35,456 bases of DNA from NCBI GenBank assembly GCA_013288745.1, contig JABDBG010000021.1, forward strand, positions 1 through 35,456, written 5' to 3'. Positions 22,354-30,947 of the stretch are shown here, piece after piece (position 1 is the first letter of the stretch; every line of letters begins with the position of its first letter). The DNA comes from Bacteroidota bacterium. GTDB lineage: Bacteria > Bacteroidota > Bacteroidia > Chitinophagales > Chitinophagaceae. The position numbers were made by a program, and so were the translations under genes. A model generated the notes under the pieces. That model had not been told where the DNA came from. It saw nothing but the letters and a program-made list of their open reading frames with translations, and made no database searches.

Positions 22354-23427
22354 TTATTTTGCTGTTTCTTCTATTTCATCATTCGCATTAATTATTACGC
22401 TATCTCCTGACTGGAGAGAGCCATATACTTCAATATTATCAACGGTTTCGTTTCCTGTACTTACATCTGCTTTAGTAATTGCACCGTTGTGCATTACTAA
22501 TACATATTTTCTTTCAGTAGAAGTAACAACAGCCGATTTTGGAACAGATAACGCGTTATCATTACCCTTCGATTGTAATACCACATCTGCGTACATACCC
22601 GGTGCTAAAGAACCGTCTTTATTTGGTACGTCTATTTCTATTCTTTCCGAACGATATTGTTCATTGATATTATCAGATTTACGACTGATTATACCGCTCA
22701 TCTTTTTGCCCGGGAATGCACTAGTGTAAAATGAAACTGAATCTTTATCTTTTAATGTTCCTGCAACACCCTCAGGGATATCTACCTGTAATCGTAAATG
22801 ATCCACTTGTTTTAATTCAAGCATAGGAATATTTTTTTCTTCTGCACTCACTAATGCTCCGGGATGAACATTACGTTCTGTTATTACACCCGTGAATGGA
22901 GCAGTCACTTGTAAATAGCCCATCATTGTTTGTTGCATTTGCCAATCATCTTTTTCAGCATTGCATAAAGCATTATCAGCTTCCATTTTTGCTTTAATGG
23001 TGGATAGATCTAAAGGTGAAATAGCGCCGGGTGTTTTAGATGCTTCTAACAGACGGTTGTAATGTTCCTGATCGATCGAATAATCTGCTTTAGCCTTTTC
23101 ATATTTTTCTTTTGCTTCTAATGATGCCTGTTCCAATTCAGGCGCTTCCAACAACATTAATAATTGTCCTTTAGAAACTTTAGAGCCAATATCAACTAGT
23201 ACAGTTTTTACATAGCCATTTACTTTAGGAAAAATACTTACCTCTTCATACGCTACTAATTGTGCAGGTAATTTTATAATAGTGGCCACACCTGCTTTTT
23301 TAACAACTGTCAGTTGGTATTGAGGGATTGAGGTTTTATTTTCAGCAGGTTTGTTATCGGCTGCTTTATTTTCTGAGCATGATGCAAAAGCAAATGTAGA
23401 AAAAATTAAAATGATATAATATTTCAT
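22354..23427 (-). CDS. RND efflux periplasmic adaptor (membrane fusion protein), lipoprotein
   Basis: The 357-aa protein has a lipobox FASC (Cys17). HlyD/AcrA-type features: a biotinyl-lipoyl-like segment (VNGYVKTVLVDIGSKVSKGQLLMLLEAPELEQA), an alpha-hairpin (about 100-160), TAPFTGVITERNVHPGALVS and a beta-barrel domain ending in GNETVDNIEVYGSLQSGDSVIIN. It bridges the inner-membrane pump and the TolC-like channel. It is the last gene of its operon, 10 nt after the pump gene; the order channel-pump-adaptor is the reverse of the common one. Confidence 0.92.
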   Translation of the reverse strand: MKYYIILIFSTFAFASCSENKAADNKPAENKTSIPQYQLTVVKKAGVATIIKLPAQLVAYEEVSIFPKVNGYVKTVLVDIGSKVSKGQLLMLLEAPELEQASLEAKEKYEKAKADYSIDQEHYNRLLEASKTPGAISPLDLSTIKAKMEADNALCNAEKDDWQMQQTMMGYLQVTAPFTGVITERNVHPGALVSAEEKNIPMLELKQVDHLRLQVDIPEGVAGTLKDKDSVSFYTSAFPGKKMSGIISRKSDNINEQYRSERIEIDVPNKDGSLAPGMYADVVLQSKGNDNALSVPKSAVVTSTERKYVLVMHNGAITKADVSTGNETVDNIEVYGSLQSGDSVIINANDEIEETAK

Positions 23428-23437
23428 GGTATAAAAT

Positions 23438-26400
23438 TTAGTTGTTTGAATCTTCCGGTAATAAAGAGATAGATTTTAGTGAAGCTTTTTGTTGGATCCA
23501 TCCATATACAAGCGGTACAATAAATAGTGCCGCAAAAGTGGATGCAAATAATCCACCGATCACTGCGCGGCCAAGCGGTGCGGATTGATCGCCGGATTCA
23601 CCAAGGCCACTTGCCATTGGTATCATACCCGCTATCATCGCAAGACTTGTCATTAATATAGGACGTAAACGCACACTTGCCGCTACAGTTGCTGCTTTAA
23701 ACGGATCTTTATATTCTAATTTTAATGCCTCGGCATTGGTTACAATTAATATAGCATTAGCAACAGATACGCCTACTGCCATAATAATGCCCATATAAGA
23801 TTGCAGGTTCAATGTCGCACCGGTTGCTAATAACAATAACATCGAACCCAATAATACCGCAGGTACAGTTGCCAAGACAGAAATGGCTACGCCAAAAGAT
23901 TGGTAATTTGCAGCGAGTAATAAAAGTATTACTATGATGGCAGCTATCAAACCGCTTTGCAAAGAATCTAATGTTTCTGTTAATAAAGACGACATCCCTT
24001 TTATTTCAGGAACTAATCCTGCAGGTGGCGTACCTAATTCATCAATTGATTTTTGTACGGCTGTTGTTGCACTACCCAGATCCTTTTTATAAATATTTGC
24101 ACTAACCGTAACAAAACGCCTTGGTCCGCTACGGTCATATTCTCCCGGAACAGTAGTAAGAGACAGTGTGGCAACATCAGACAATACAGGACGAGGTTGA
24201 CCTTTTACCAACGGTATAGATTGCAATTCTTCAACAGAATTCATATCATATTCGGGTATCTGCACCTGTGTCTGATAAGTGTATGCACTCTTCTCATCTA
24301 ACCATAAATTTTTATTGGTATAACGACTTGAAGAAGTAGCATCTGTTATACTTTTAGAAACATTGTCGAGCGATAGTCCCATCAGCGCCAGTTTATTTCG
24401 ATCGATAGTAATATTGACCGTAGGGAAATCCAAGGGTTGCGCTATTTGCACGTCTCTTAAAAAAGAAATATTCTTTAATTTATCAACCAATTTTCCTGCA
24501 TAGTTTTTAATTTCTGCCATATTTTTCCCTGCAACCCTCACTTCAATTGGTGTGGAAGATCCTTGAGCCATTATTTTTTCTGTAAGTTCAATGGGCTCAA
24601 ATGAAATTTTTATATTGGGATATGCTTGTGCAATACTTTTTCGTAACTGCTCTTTCAGTTCTTCCATATTCACTTTGTAATCTTTATCAAGATTAATTTG
24701 TATAATGGATTCATGCGTGCCGCTATTAAAAATGTATAAATTACTAACACCGAAATTACTAGGCACTACACCAACAAAAGCCGATGAAATAGCAATATGA
24801 TGATTCACGGTTGAATCCATAATACTCAATACAGCTTTTGTAGTAGCTTCTGTAATTTCTAATCTTGTTCCATCAGGCTCACGTATCCTCAATTGTAATT
24901 GCCCATTATTTGTTTTTGGCAAGAGGTCTTTTCCTATAAAAACATAACAGAGGCCGGCTGCCGCAATAGCAAGAATGAGATAGATACTTACAATTATTTT
25001 TCTATTCGGCATCCAGTTATCAAGTCTTGTTGCTAAACCTACTTTTAGCTTTTGAAAAAATCCATCATCTGTGTGATGATCTCTATCTTCCTGATCATGA
25101 TGAGCTATTTGTTCACTTTCACTTTTATTCAGGTCTAATCCTGCATGTGCATGAATTCCTTTGTGATGGTATTGAAACATTTCAGCTTTTAATACCCATA
25201 CAGAAATAACAGGCACCAATGTTTGTGCAGCAAAAAATGAAACGATCATCGCAAAAGCGATTGATAATGACAAAGGAAGGAACATTGCTTTTGGTACGCC
25301 GCTCATCACAAATGCTGGCGCAAATACGGCAAGGATACACAATAATATCAGCAATAAAGGAAAGGATATTTCAGCGCAGGCATCCAGCACAGCTTGCTTT
25401 TTATCTTTACCCATTTCCAGATGCTGGTGTATATTTTCTATCGTCACTGTGGCCTGATCAACCAACACGCCGATAGCAAGTGATAATCCACTTAACGTCA
25501 TTATATTAATTGTTTGCCCGGCTAACTTAAGAAAAAAAACGGCGCTTAATATGGCAACAGGTATGGTAATGATCACGACTAAACTACTTCTCCAATCACG
25601 GAGAAATAATAATACCATCAATCCTGTTAAGATCGCTCCAAGAATTCCTTCTGTCATTAAACTCTTGGCAGAGTTCATAACAAATACCGATTGATCGAAT
25701 TCGTAACTAATGTCAACGTCATCCGGCAATAAGCTTTTCATTTCAGGGATTTTCTTGCGCAATGTTTGTACAACATCCCAGGTAGATGCATCAGCCGTTT
25801 TAACTACAGGTATGTAAACAGATCGTTTGCCATTTACCAATGCATAATCAATAGTGATATCTGCACCATCAGAAACTGTTGCGATATCTCTAACATATAC
25901 GGCGCCCGTTCCATTACTTTTTATCGGGATGTTTTCAAATGCTGATACTTTATTCTCTAATGAATTAATAGAAGTGATATACATTAAACTGTCCACCCGC
26001 AAATTTCCAGATGGCGTGATGGTATTGTTTTTTACAATAGCATCAACTACTTCATCAGCAGATAGATTGTATGTGCGCAATTTTTCCGGCGTAACATTGA
26101 TCAATACTGTTCTAGCATTCGATCCAAACGGTGGCGCAGATGACATGCCGGGCACTGTCGCAAATAAAGGGCGAACCCTTGTAATAGCAAGATCAAAAAT
26201 GTCTTTTAGTGATTTTGTCTTGCTGCTAAAAACCAATTCACCCACAGGTAATGAAGATGCATCAAAGCGGATCACCTGTGGCGGAAGTGAGCCCGGTGGG
26301 AAAAATGCCGATACCCTATTCACCTGCAGTGCTACCTGTGCAGATGCTTCGGCCATATCTGTATTTTCGTAAAAGCTTAATTTGATAAGGGATAATCCTT

Positions 26401-26650
26401 GTATATTTTTACTCTCAACATTTTTGATACCGTTGATATATAAAAACTGGTCCTGCATACGTGTAGAAAAAAAACCTTCCATTTGTTGGGCAGACATACC
26501 TCCATATTGTTCAATAACATAAATGGTAGGAGAGTTTAATTTCGGAAATATATCAATGGGTATTGTGCGTATTGCCATTATTGAGAATAACAAAAGACTG
26601 ATAAACAATACTAATATCGTTATGGGCCTTTTTAATGCGAAACGTACCAT
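23438..26650 (-). CDS. RND efflux pump, inner-membrane permease subunit
   Basis: The 1070-aa protein has the 12-helix RND layout with two large periplasmic loops (first helix FALKRPITILVLFISLLLF; second half from MPNRKIIVSIYLILAIAAAG). In TM4 the motif reads GVLVDQATVTIEN: the first proton-relay Asp is kept, but the second Asp of AcrB-like pumps is Gln. A hydrophilic cytoplasmic loop between the halves is rich in His and Asp (YHHKGIHAHAG and HHDQEDRDHHTDDG), which may bind metal. Pump substrates cannot be told from sequence; a multidrug/organic type is more likely than CzcA-like because the CzcA DFG motif is missing. Confidence 0.92.
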   Translation of the reverse strand: MVRFALKRPITILVLFISLLLFSIMAIRTIPIDIFPKLNSPTIYVIEQYGGMSAQQMEGFFSTRMQDQFLYINGIKNVESKNIQGLSLIKLSFYENTDMAEASAQVALQVNRVSAFFPPGSLPPQVIRFDASSLPVGELVFSSKTKSLKDIFDLAITRVRPLFATVPGMSSAPPFGSNARTVLINVTPEKLRTYNLSADEVVDAIVKNNTITPSGNLRVDSLMYITSINSLENKVSAFENIPIKSNGTGAVYVRDIATVSDGADITIDYALVNGKRSVYIPVVKTADASTWDVVQTLRKKIPEMKSLLPDDVDISYEFDQSVFVMNSAKSLMTEGILGAILTGLMVLLFLRDWRSSLVVIITIPVAILSAVFFLKLAGQTINIMTLSGLSLAIGVLVDQATVTIENIHQHLEMGKDKKQAVLDACAEISFPLLLILLCILAVFAPAFVMSGVPKAMFLPLSLSIAFAMIVSFFAAQTLVPVISVWVLKAEMFQYHHKGIHAHAGLDLNKSESEQIAHHDQEDRDHHTDDGFFQKLKVGLATRLDNWMPNRKIIVSIYLILAIAAAGLCYVFIGKDLLPKTNNGQLQLRIREPDGTRLEITEATTKAVLSIMDSTVNHHIAISSAFVGVVPSNFGVSNLYIFNSGTHESIIQINLDKDYKVNMEELKEQLRKSIAQAYPNIKISFEPIELTEKIMAQGSSTPIEVRVAGKNMAEIKNYAGKLVDKLKNISFLRDVQIAQPLDFPTVNITIDRNKLALMGLSLDNVSKSITDATSSSRYTNKNLWLDEKSAYTYQTQVQIPEYDMNSVEELQSIPLVKGQPRPVLSDVATLSLTTVPGEYDRSGPRRFVTVSANIYKKDLGSATTAVQKSIDELGTPPAGLVPEIKGMSSLLTETLDSLQSGLIAAIIVILLLLAANYQSFGVAISVLATVPAVLLGSMLLLLATGATLNLQSYMGIIMAVGVSVANAILIVTNAEALKLEYKDPFKAATVAASVRLRPILMTSLAMIAGMIPMASGLGESGDQSAPLGRAVIGGLFASTFAALFIVPLVYGWIQQKASLKSISLLPEDSNN

Positions 26651-26655
26651 AATAA

Positions 26656-28047
26656 TTATTTTATTGTTTGAATAAATTGAGTCAGGTTTCCTGTTGAGGC
26701 GGCTTTATCTAATTGCGCCAAATACCAATCGCTCATTGTTTCTATATAATCTGTTTGTGAACGATACAATACAAAGGAAGCATTGGTAAGATCTATTAGT
26801 GAAATAAGTCCTGCTTTGTATTGTGCAACTTTTTGTTGGTAGGTATCTTGTGCTGATCGTAATTGAATAGGCAACTCTAATAAATTAGCTCTTGTACTTT
26901 GTAAAGCATCATCTGCTTGTAAGGATGCAGAGGCTAACGCGAGTTTTTGCTGTTGTAATTCATCATCGCTTGCTTTTAATTCATAATTATTAATGTTCAA
27001 CCTGTCTTTTCTGTAAAGTCCGTTGAATAAATTATAAGTAAGATTTAGGCCAACCAGGTAGTTATATCGTTGATAACCCAGGCCATTATCCAATGATTGA
27101 TAATCATTATTGTATCCAATGCTCGAACCTCTTGCCCAGGTAGTAGCAGCCAATGATATTTTAGGTAAAAAACTTTTGCGGATCAATTTGTCATTTGCTA
27201 CATAAATATTCTTCTGCTTTGCATAATAATCTATCAAAGGATTATTGATACTATCTGTTGCAAATTGCACAGAATCTACTTTAATATTTGTGAAACTATT
27301 GCTTGATGTATCAATATTCAATTTCTCTATCGGGATACCTGTAAAGTAGGAGAGCTGTTGTTTTAACTGATTAACACTTCCTAAAGTTTGATTATAGGTA
27401 ATTCTTGTTTTAGATAATTCGGCTTTAGCTAAGGAAGAATCAGAACCCGCTTTGATTCCGCTAGAAGTAAGTGCCTGTATGACACTAAAAATATTTTGGT
27501 ACCTGTCCACATTTTCTTTATCTGCATTCAGTGTGTACTGGCTTTTTAAAATATTAAAATACAATTTGGCAATATTTAATTCAATATAGTATTGTTCTTT
27601 TTGAAGGTCAGCTTCCTGTAAGCCAACATAAGCTTCAGCATTTTTGATTTTGGCGCTGTTTAATCCAAAATTCACCAGGTCGTATTGTCCATAGATTATG
27701 GCAATATTTCCACTTGCCGCATTCATATTGTTTTCGGCATTTACTCCGGAAGAAGTTGAAGGAACAATACCCAATGGGAAATAGCTTCCTGCCATAGAAT
27801 TGTCCGTTCCTACATTTACCTGATCGCTTAAATTTAACTGTGGTAAAAATGAATGTCGCACTTCATTTACTTCTGCTCTAGAAGCATTGATCAATTCTTT
27901 CTTTTGTAACAAGACAGGCAAATGATCATCAGCACTTGCGATCAGATCTGACAGGGTATTTTTTTGTTGTGCAAAAACAGAAAGTGTTGGCAGAAGCAGT
28001 AAGAAGCTTACTAACCAGCTGCACTTTCGTTTACAGAAAGTAGCCAT
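26656..28047 (-). CDS. TolC family outer-membrane efflux channel
   Basis: The 463-aa protein has a signal peptide (cut near 'LSVFAQQ'). The sequence shows two related halves with long coiled helices (for example SRAEVNEVRHSFLPQLNLSD and KLIRKSFLPKISLAATTW) and the closing YKAGLISLIDLTNASFVLYRSQTDYI motif common to OEP proteins. It completes the tripartite pump with the two downstream genes (5 nt from the pump gene). Confidence 0.92.
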   Translation of the reverse strand: MATFCKRKCSWLVSFLLLLPTLSVFAQQKNTLSDLIASADDHLPVLLQKKELINASRAEVNEVRHSFLPQLNLSDQVNVGTDNSMAGSYFPLGIVPSTSSGVNAENNMNAASGNIAIIYGQYDLVNFGLNSAKIKNAEAYVGLQEADLQKEQYYIELNIAKLYFNILKSQYTLNADKENVDRYQNIFSVIQALTSSGIKAGSDSSLAKAELSKTRITYNQTLGSVNQLKQQLSYFTGIPIEKLNIDTSSNSFTNIKVDSVQFATDSINNPLIDYYAKQKNIYVANDKLIRKSFLPKISLAATTWARGSSIGYNNDYQSLDNGLGYQRYNYLVGLNLTYNLFNGLYRKDRLNINNYELKASDDELQQQKLALASASLQADDALQSTRANLLELPIQLRSAQDTYQQKVAQYKAGLISLIDLTNASFVLYRSQTDYIETMSDWYLAQLDKAASTGNLTQFIQTIK

Positions 28048-28087
28048 AAAAAATATTTAAAATAAAAAATGTTGTTGCGGAAGAATC

Positions 28088-28474
28088 TTATGCAACAACA
28101 GGAGGCCCGCGTAAAGAGTGGACGAGCTTATTTGAAGTAGGGATATATTGATCAAACGGTAAATACTTAATTGCAGTTCCGATATAACAAACTGGTGTTT
28201 GTATCGAAATCGTATTCATTACAAGAATACTTTCCGGTTGAAATCTTTTATTTAAAAGAACGGTAGCATGGTTACCGTTTTTCTTATTATTTTGTTTTAT
28301 CCCTAAAGGAGAATTGCTCTGTTGCGTAGTGTAACTATAAGAGCGTATAGTGGTTGCCGGTCCTTTGCCTGTATCAAAATTGAAGAATAACTGCACACCC
28401 AAAAAGGAAATATACAATACCAAAGCAAAAGCCTTGGTTAAAATGGATGATATGTGTTGTTTATTTTTAGACAC
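28088..28474 (-). CDS. Small membrane-anchored protein at the head of the efflux operon
   Basis: The 128-aa protein starts at GTG; no in-frame ATG exists upstream before a stop. One N-terminal hydrophobic segment (about 15-33, ALVLYISFLGVQLFF) is followed by a polar, probably periplasmic region and a C-terminal LRGPP motif that I associate with small proteins next to Bacteroidota efflux genes. A -7 box TAAATTTG (28483-28490) lies about 9 nt upstream, so the mRNA may be leaderless. Function unknown; a sensor or accessory peptide of the pump is plausible. Confidence 0.7.
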   Translation of the reverse strand: MSKNKQHISSILTKAFALVLYISFLGVQLFFNFDTGKGPATTIRSYSYTTQQSNSPLGIKQNNKKNGNHATVLLNKRFQPESILVMNTISIQTPVCYIGTAIKYLPFDQYIPTSNKLVHSLRGPPVVA

Positions 28475-28557
28475 TTGTAAAGCAAATTTACTGTTTAATC
28501 ACACTAAATATGGGTTTAATAGAATAAATGACTTGTTAATTTACAGTTACCAATACA

Positions 28558-28590
28558 AAAGGCCTCCCGATAATAGCAGGCCTTTGATTT
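28558..28590 (-). terminator. Intrinsic terminator of the thr operon
   Basis: AAAGGCCT / AGGCCTTT with a 12-nt loop lies about 20 nt after the thrC stop codon; a short T-run follows on the minus strand (TTTTG) and a longer one on the plus strand (TTTGATTTTT), so it may act both ways. Confidence 0.7.
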
Positions 28591-28603
28591 TTAGCTATTT
28601 ATT

Positions 28604-29902
28604 TTACATACCCAATAAAAAATCTTTTAGTAATTCGCCATCAGCATTGATCACCATGCTCTTCTTTTCAAGCTTTAATTGCTGTTGAACAGTAGGAGGG
28701 ATAGGAATTGTTTCGCCTATAACAGGTTCCACAACATCGTAAAACTTTACAGGATGGGCGGTTTCCAATACAAGTCCTTTTTGTCCGGGATGACTTTGTT
28801 GATATTCTTCTAAAGCCAAATAACCAACCGCACCATGAGGATCCAATAAGTATTTAGTTTTTTGATAAACAGATTTTAAAGTAGTTTTTGTCTGGTCGTC
28901 AGAAATACTAACGCTGCTTAATACTTTTTTCAGGTCGAGGAACTTATTATGGAACAATTCCAGTATACGAACAAAATTGCTCGGATTACCAACATCCATC
29001 GCATTGGATATCGTAGCTACCGCTTTTTTTGGCTGGTAGATTTCCGTCTTCATAAACTCAGGTACAATATCATTGGCATTGCAGGCTGCAATAAAATGTG
29101 TTGCAGGCAAGCCTGTGATGTGCGCTAAGATGCCCGCACAGATATTTCCAAAATTTCCGCTCGGTACTGAAATTACCGGAGGATGCTGTTTATCCGCCCA
29201 TTGTTTGTAGGCAAAGAAATAATAGAACTGTTGTGGTAACCAGCGAGCTACATTGATCGAATTAGCAGAAGTTAAAAATAATTTAAAAGTCAATGATTCA
29301 TCCATGAAAGCAGCCTTCACCATTTGCTGACAATCATCAAATGTTCCTTTCACTTCTAATGCATGAATATTTTTCCCGAGTGTGGTGAGTTGTTTTTCCT
29401 GTACGGAACTTACTTTTCCCGAAGGATATAATATGACTACTTCAACACCGGGCACATCGTAAAAACCATTGGCAACTGCACCGCCTGTATCGCCGGATGT
29501 TGCTACCAATACAATTACTTTTTCTTTTCTATCCTTAACAAAATAACCAAGGCAACGGCTCATGAACCTTGCGCCAATATCTTTGAACGCCAGTGTTGGT
29601 CCGTGATATAATTCCAATGCTGAAATATCATCCGTAATTTTTACAACAGGAATATCAAAGTTGACTGTCTCGCTAACAATGCGGCGCAACTCAGCTTCGG
29701 GGATCGCGTCACCAACATACGGTTTGATCACCTGGTAAGCGATCTCTTCGTTAGAATATTTGGTTATGTTCTCTATCAGATCTTTTGGTACTGTAGGAAT
29801 TGTTTCTGGAAAATATAATCCTTTATCCGGCGCTTGTCCGTTGATGGTAGCTTCTTTAAAATCTACTTTGGGTGATTTTCCGTTAGTGCTGTAATACTGC
29901 AT
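28604..29902 (-). CDS. thrC: Threonine synthase
   Basis: The 432-aa PLP enzyme converts O-phosphohomoserine to threonine. Motifs: N-terminal YYSTNGKSP, the PLP-lysine segment GPTLAFKDIGARF (Lys107), ATSGDTGGAVANGF, and SVPSGNFGNICAG. The start MQYYSTNG is standard for the family. It is the third gene of thrABC; a 120-nt gap with a palindromic repeat element separates it from thrB. It shares homoserine-derived precursors with the MetX/MetZ branch. Confidence 0.96.
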   Translation of the reverse strand: MQYYSTNGKSPKVDFKEATINGQAPDKGLYFPETIPTVPKDLIENITKYSNEEIAYQVIKPYVGDAIPEAELRRIVSETVNFDIPVVKITDDISALELYHGPTLAFKDIGARFMSRCLGYFVKDRKEKVIVLVATSGDTGGAVANGFYDVPGVEVVILYPSGKVSSVQEKQLTTLGKNIHALEVKGTFDDCQQMVKAAFMDESLTFKLFLTSANSINVARWLPQQFYYFFAYKQWADKQHPPVISVPSGNFGNICAGILAHITGLPATHFIAACNANDIVPEFMKTEIYQPKKAVATISNAMDVGNPSNFVRILELFHNKFLDLKKVLSSVSISDDQTKTTLKSVYQKTKYLLDPHGAVGYLALEEYQQSHPGQKGLVLETAHPVKFYDVVEPVIGETIPIPPTVQQQLKLEKKSMVINADGELLKDFLLGM

Positions 29903-29947
29903 TGTTCTTAATTGTTAATTGATCTATTGTCGTATTGTTATTTGATA

Positions 29948-30016
29948 GAACGCAGATTTTCAAGATTATTATGATCTATCATGATTTTATCCTGACGATC
30001 ATGATAATCAGCGTTC
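29948..30016. repeat. REP-like palindromic element between thrB and thrC
   Basis: About 69 nt with ends GAACGC-A-GAT and ATC-A-GCGTTC pairing, and inner imperfect repeats of ATCATGAT / ATCATGAT-like words (TGATCTATCATGAT, GACGATCATGATAATC). It has no coding potential and looks like the dispersed palindromes seen in Bacteroidota genomes. Only one copy is visible in the window. Confidence 0.5.
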
Positions 30017-30022
30017 CATATT

Positions 30023-30946
30023 TTAATCAATGATGGTAACGCCTGATTTATTGATCGTGGTTACATAAGTATAATAAGGCAAACCGATATTATCATAAAT
30101 ATCTTTCATCACTTTTTCGACTATTTCTGCTGTTGCTTTGTCTTTGCTCAGCATAAAAATGGATGGTCCTGATCCGGAAATACCGCCGCCCAATGCGCCG
30201 GCTTCTTTGCATTTGCTTTTTACGGCGTCGAAGCCCGGGATCAAAATACTTCTAACCGGCTCTATAATTACATCTTCTAATGAGCGGCCAATAAGGTCCA
30301 GATCATTTTGCATAAAGCCTGCTACCAGGCCTGCAATATTGCCCCATTGACGGATAGCATCTTTCAATAAAACTTCTTTGCGTAAGATCTGACGGGCGTC
30401 TGCCGTACGTACTTCGATCTGTGGATGAACGATTGTTACAAACAGATCCGGACAAGGAATACTAACAATATCCAACGGATGGATACTGCGAATCAAAGTA
30501 ACGCCACCATAAATGCAAGGTGCTACATTATCAGCGTGCTTAACGCCTGATGCAACTTTTTCGCCATACATCGCGAAGCGTACAAGATCTTGGTTAGAAA
30601 AAATATTCCCTAATAAATGATTGGCTGCGACAGTAGCGCCCGCAGCACTTGCAGCACTTGAGCCTAAGCCACTACCGGGTTTTATTTTTTTATGGATCGT
30701 AATTTCGAAACCGATATTCTTATTAAGCTCATTGATCATTTCGATCAACGGTGCACCTGCAGTATTTTGTGTTGGATCAGACGGTAAAGGATAACCATCT
30801 GCACTGTGTATAATAACTTCTCTTTTATCAAGTAGCTTCACTTCCATGATATCATTGGGTTCGTGTAAACACAGACCCAATACATCGAACCCGCAAACCA
30901 AATTGGCTACAGTTCCCGGTGCTAAAACTTTTACTTCTTTTTTCAT
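30023..30946 (-). CDS. thrB: Homoserine kinase
   Basis: The 307-aa GHMP kinase has the substrate-side motif APGTVANLVCGFDVLG (9-24), the ATP-binding PGSGLGSSAASAAGA (90-104) and the C-terminal GGGISGSGPSIF. It phosphorylates homoserine, the branch point with MetX. It starts 1 nt after the thrA stop codon, so the two are coupled. Confidence 0.97.
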   Translation of the reverse strand: MKKEVKVLAPGTVANLVCGFDVLGLCLHEPNDIMEVKLLDKREVIIHSADGYPLPSDPTQNTAGAPLIEMINELNKNIGFEITIHKKIKPGSGLGSSAASAAGATVAANHLLGNIFSNQDLVRFAMYGEKVASGVKHADNVAPCIYGGVTLIRSIHPLDIVSIPCPDLFVTIVHPQIEVRTADARQILRKEVLLKDAIRQWGNIAGLVAGFMQNDLDLIGRSLEDVIIEPVRSILIPGFDAVKSKCKEAGALGGGISGSGPSIFMLSKDKATAEIVEKVMKDIYDNIGLPYYTYVTTINKSGVTIID

Positions 30947-30947
30947 T

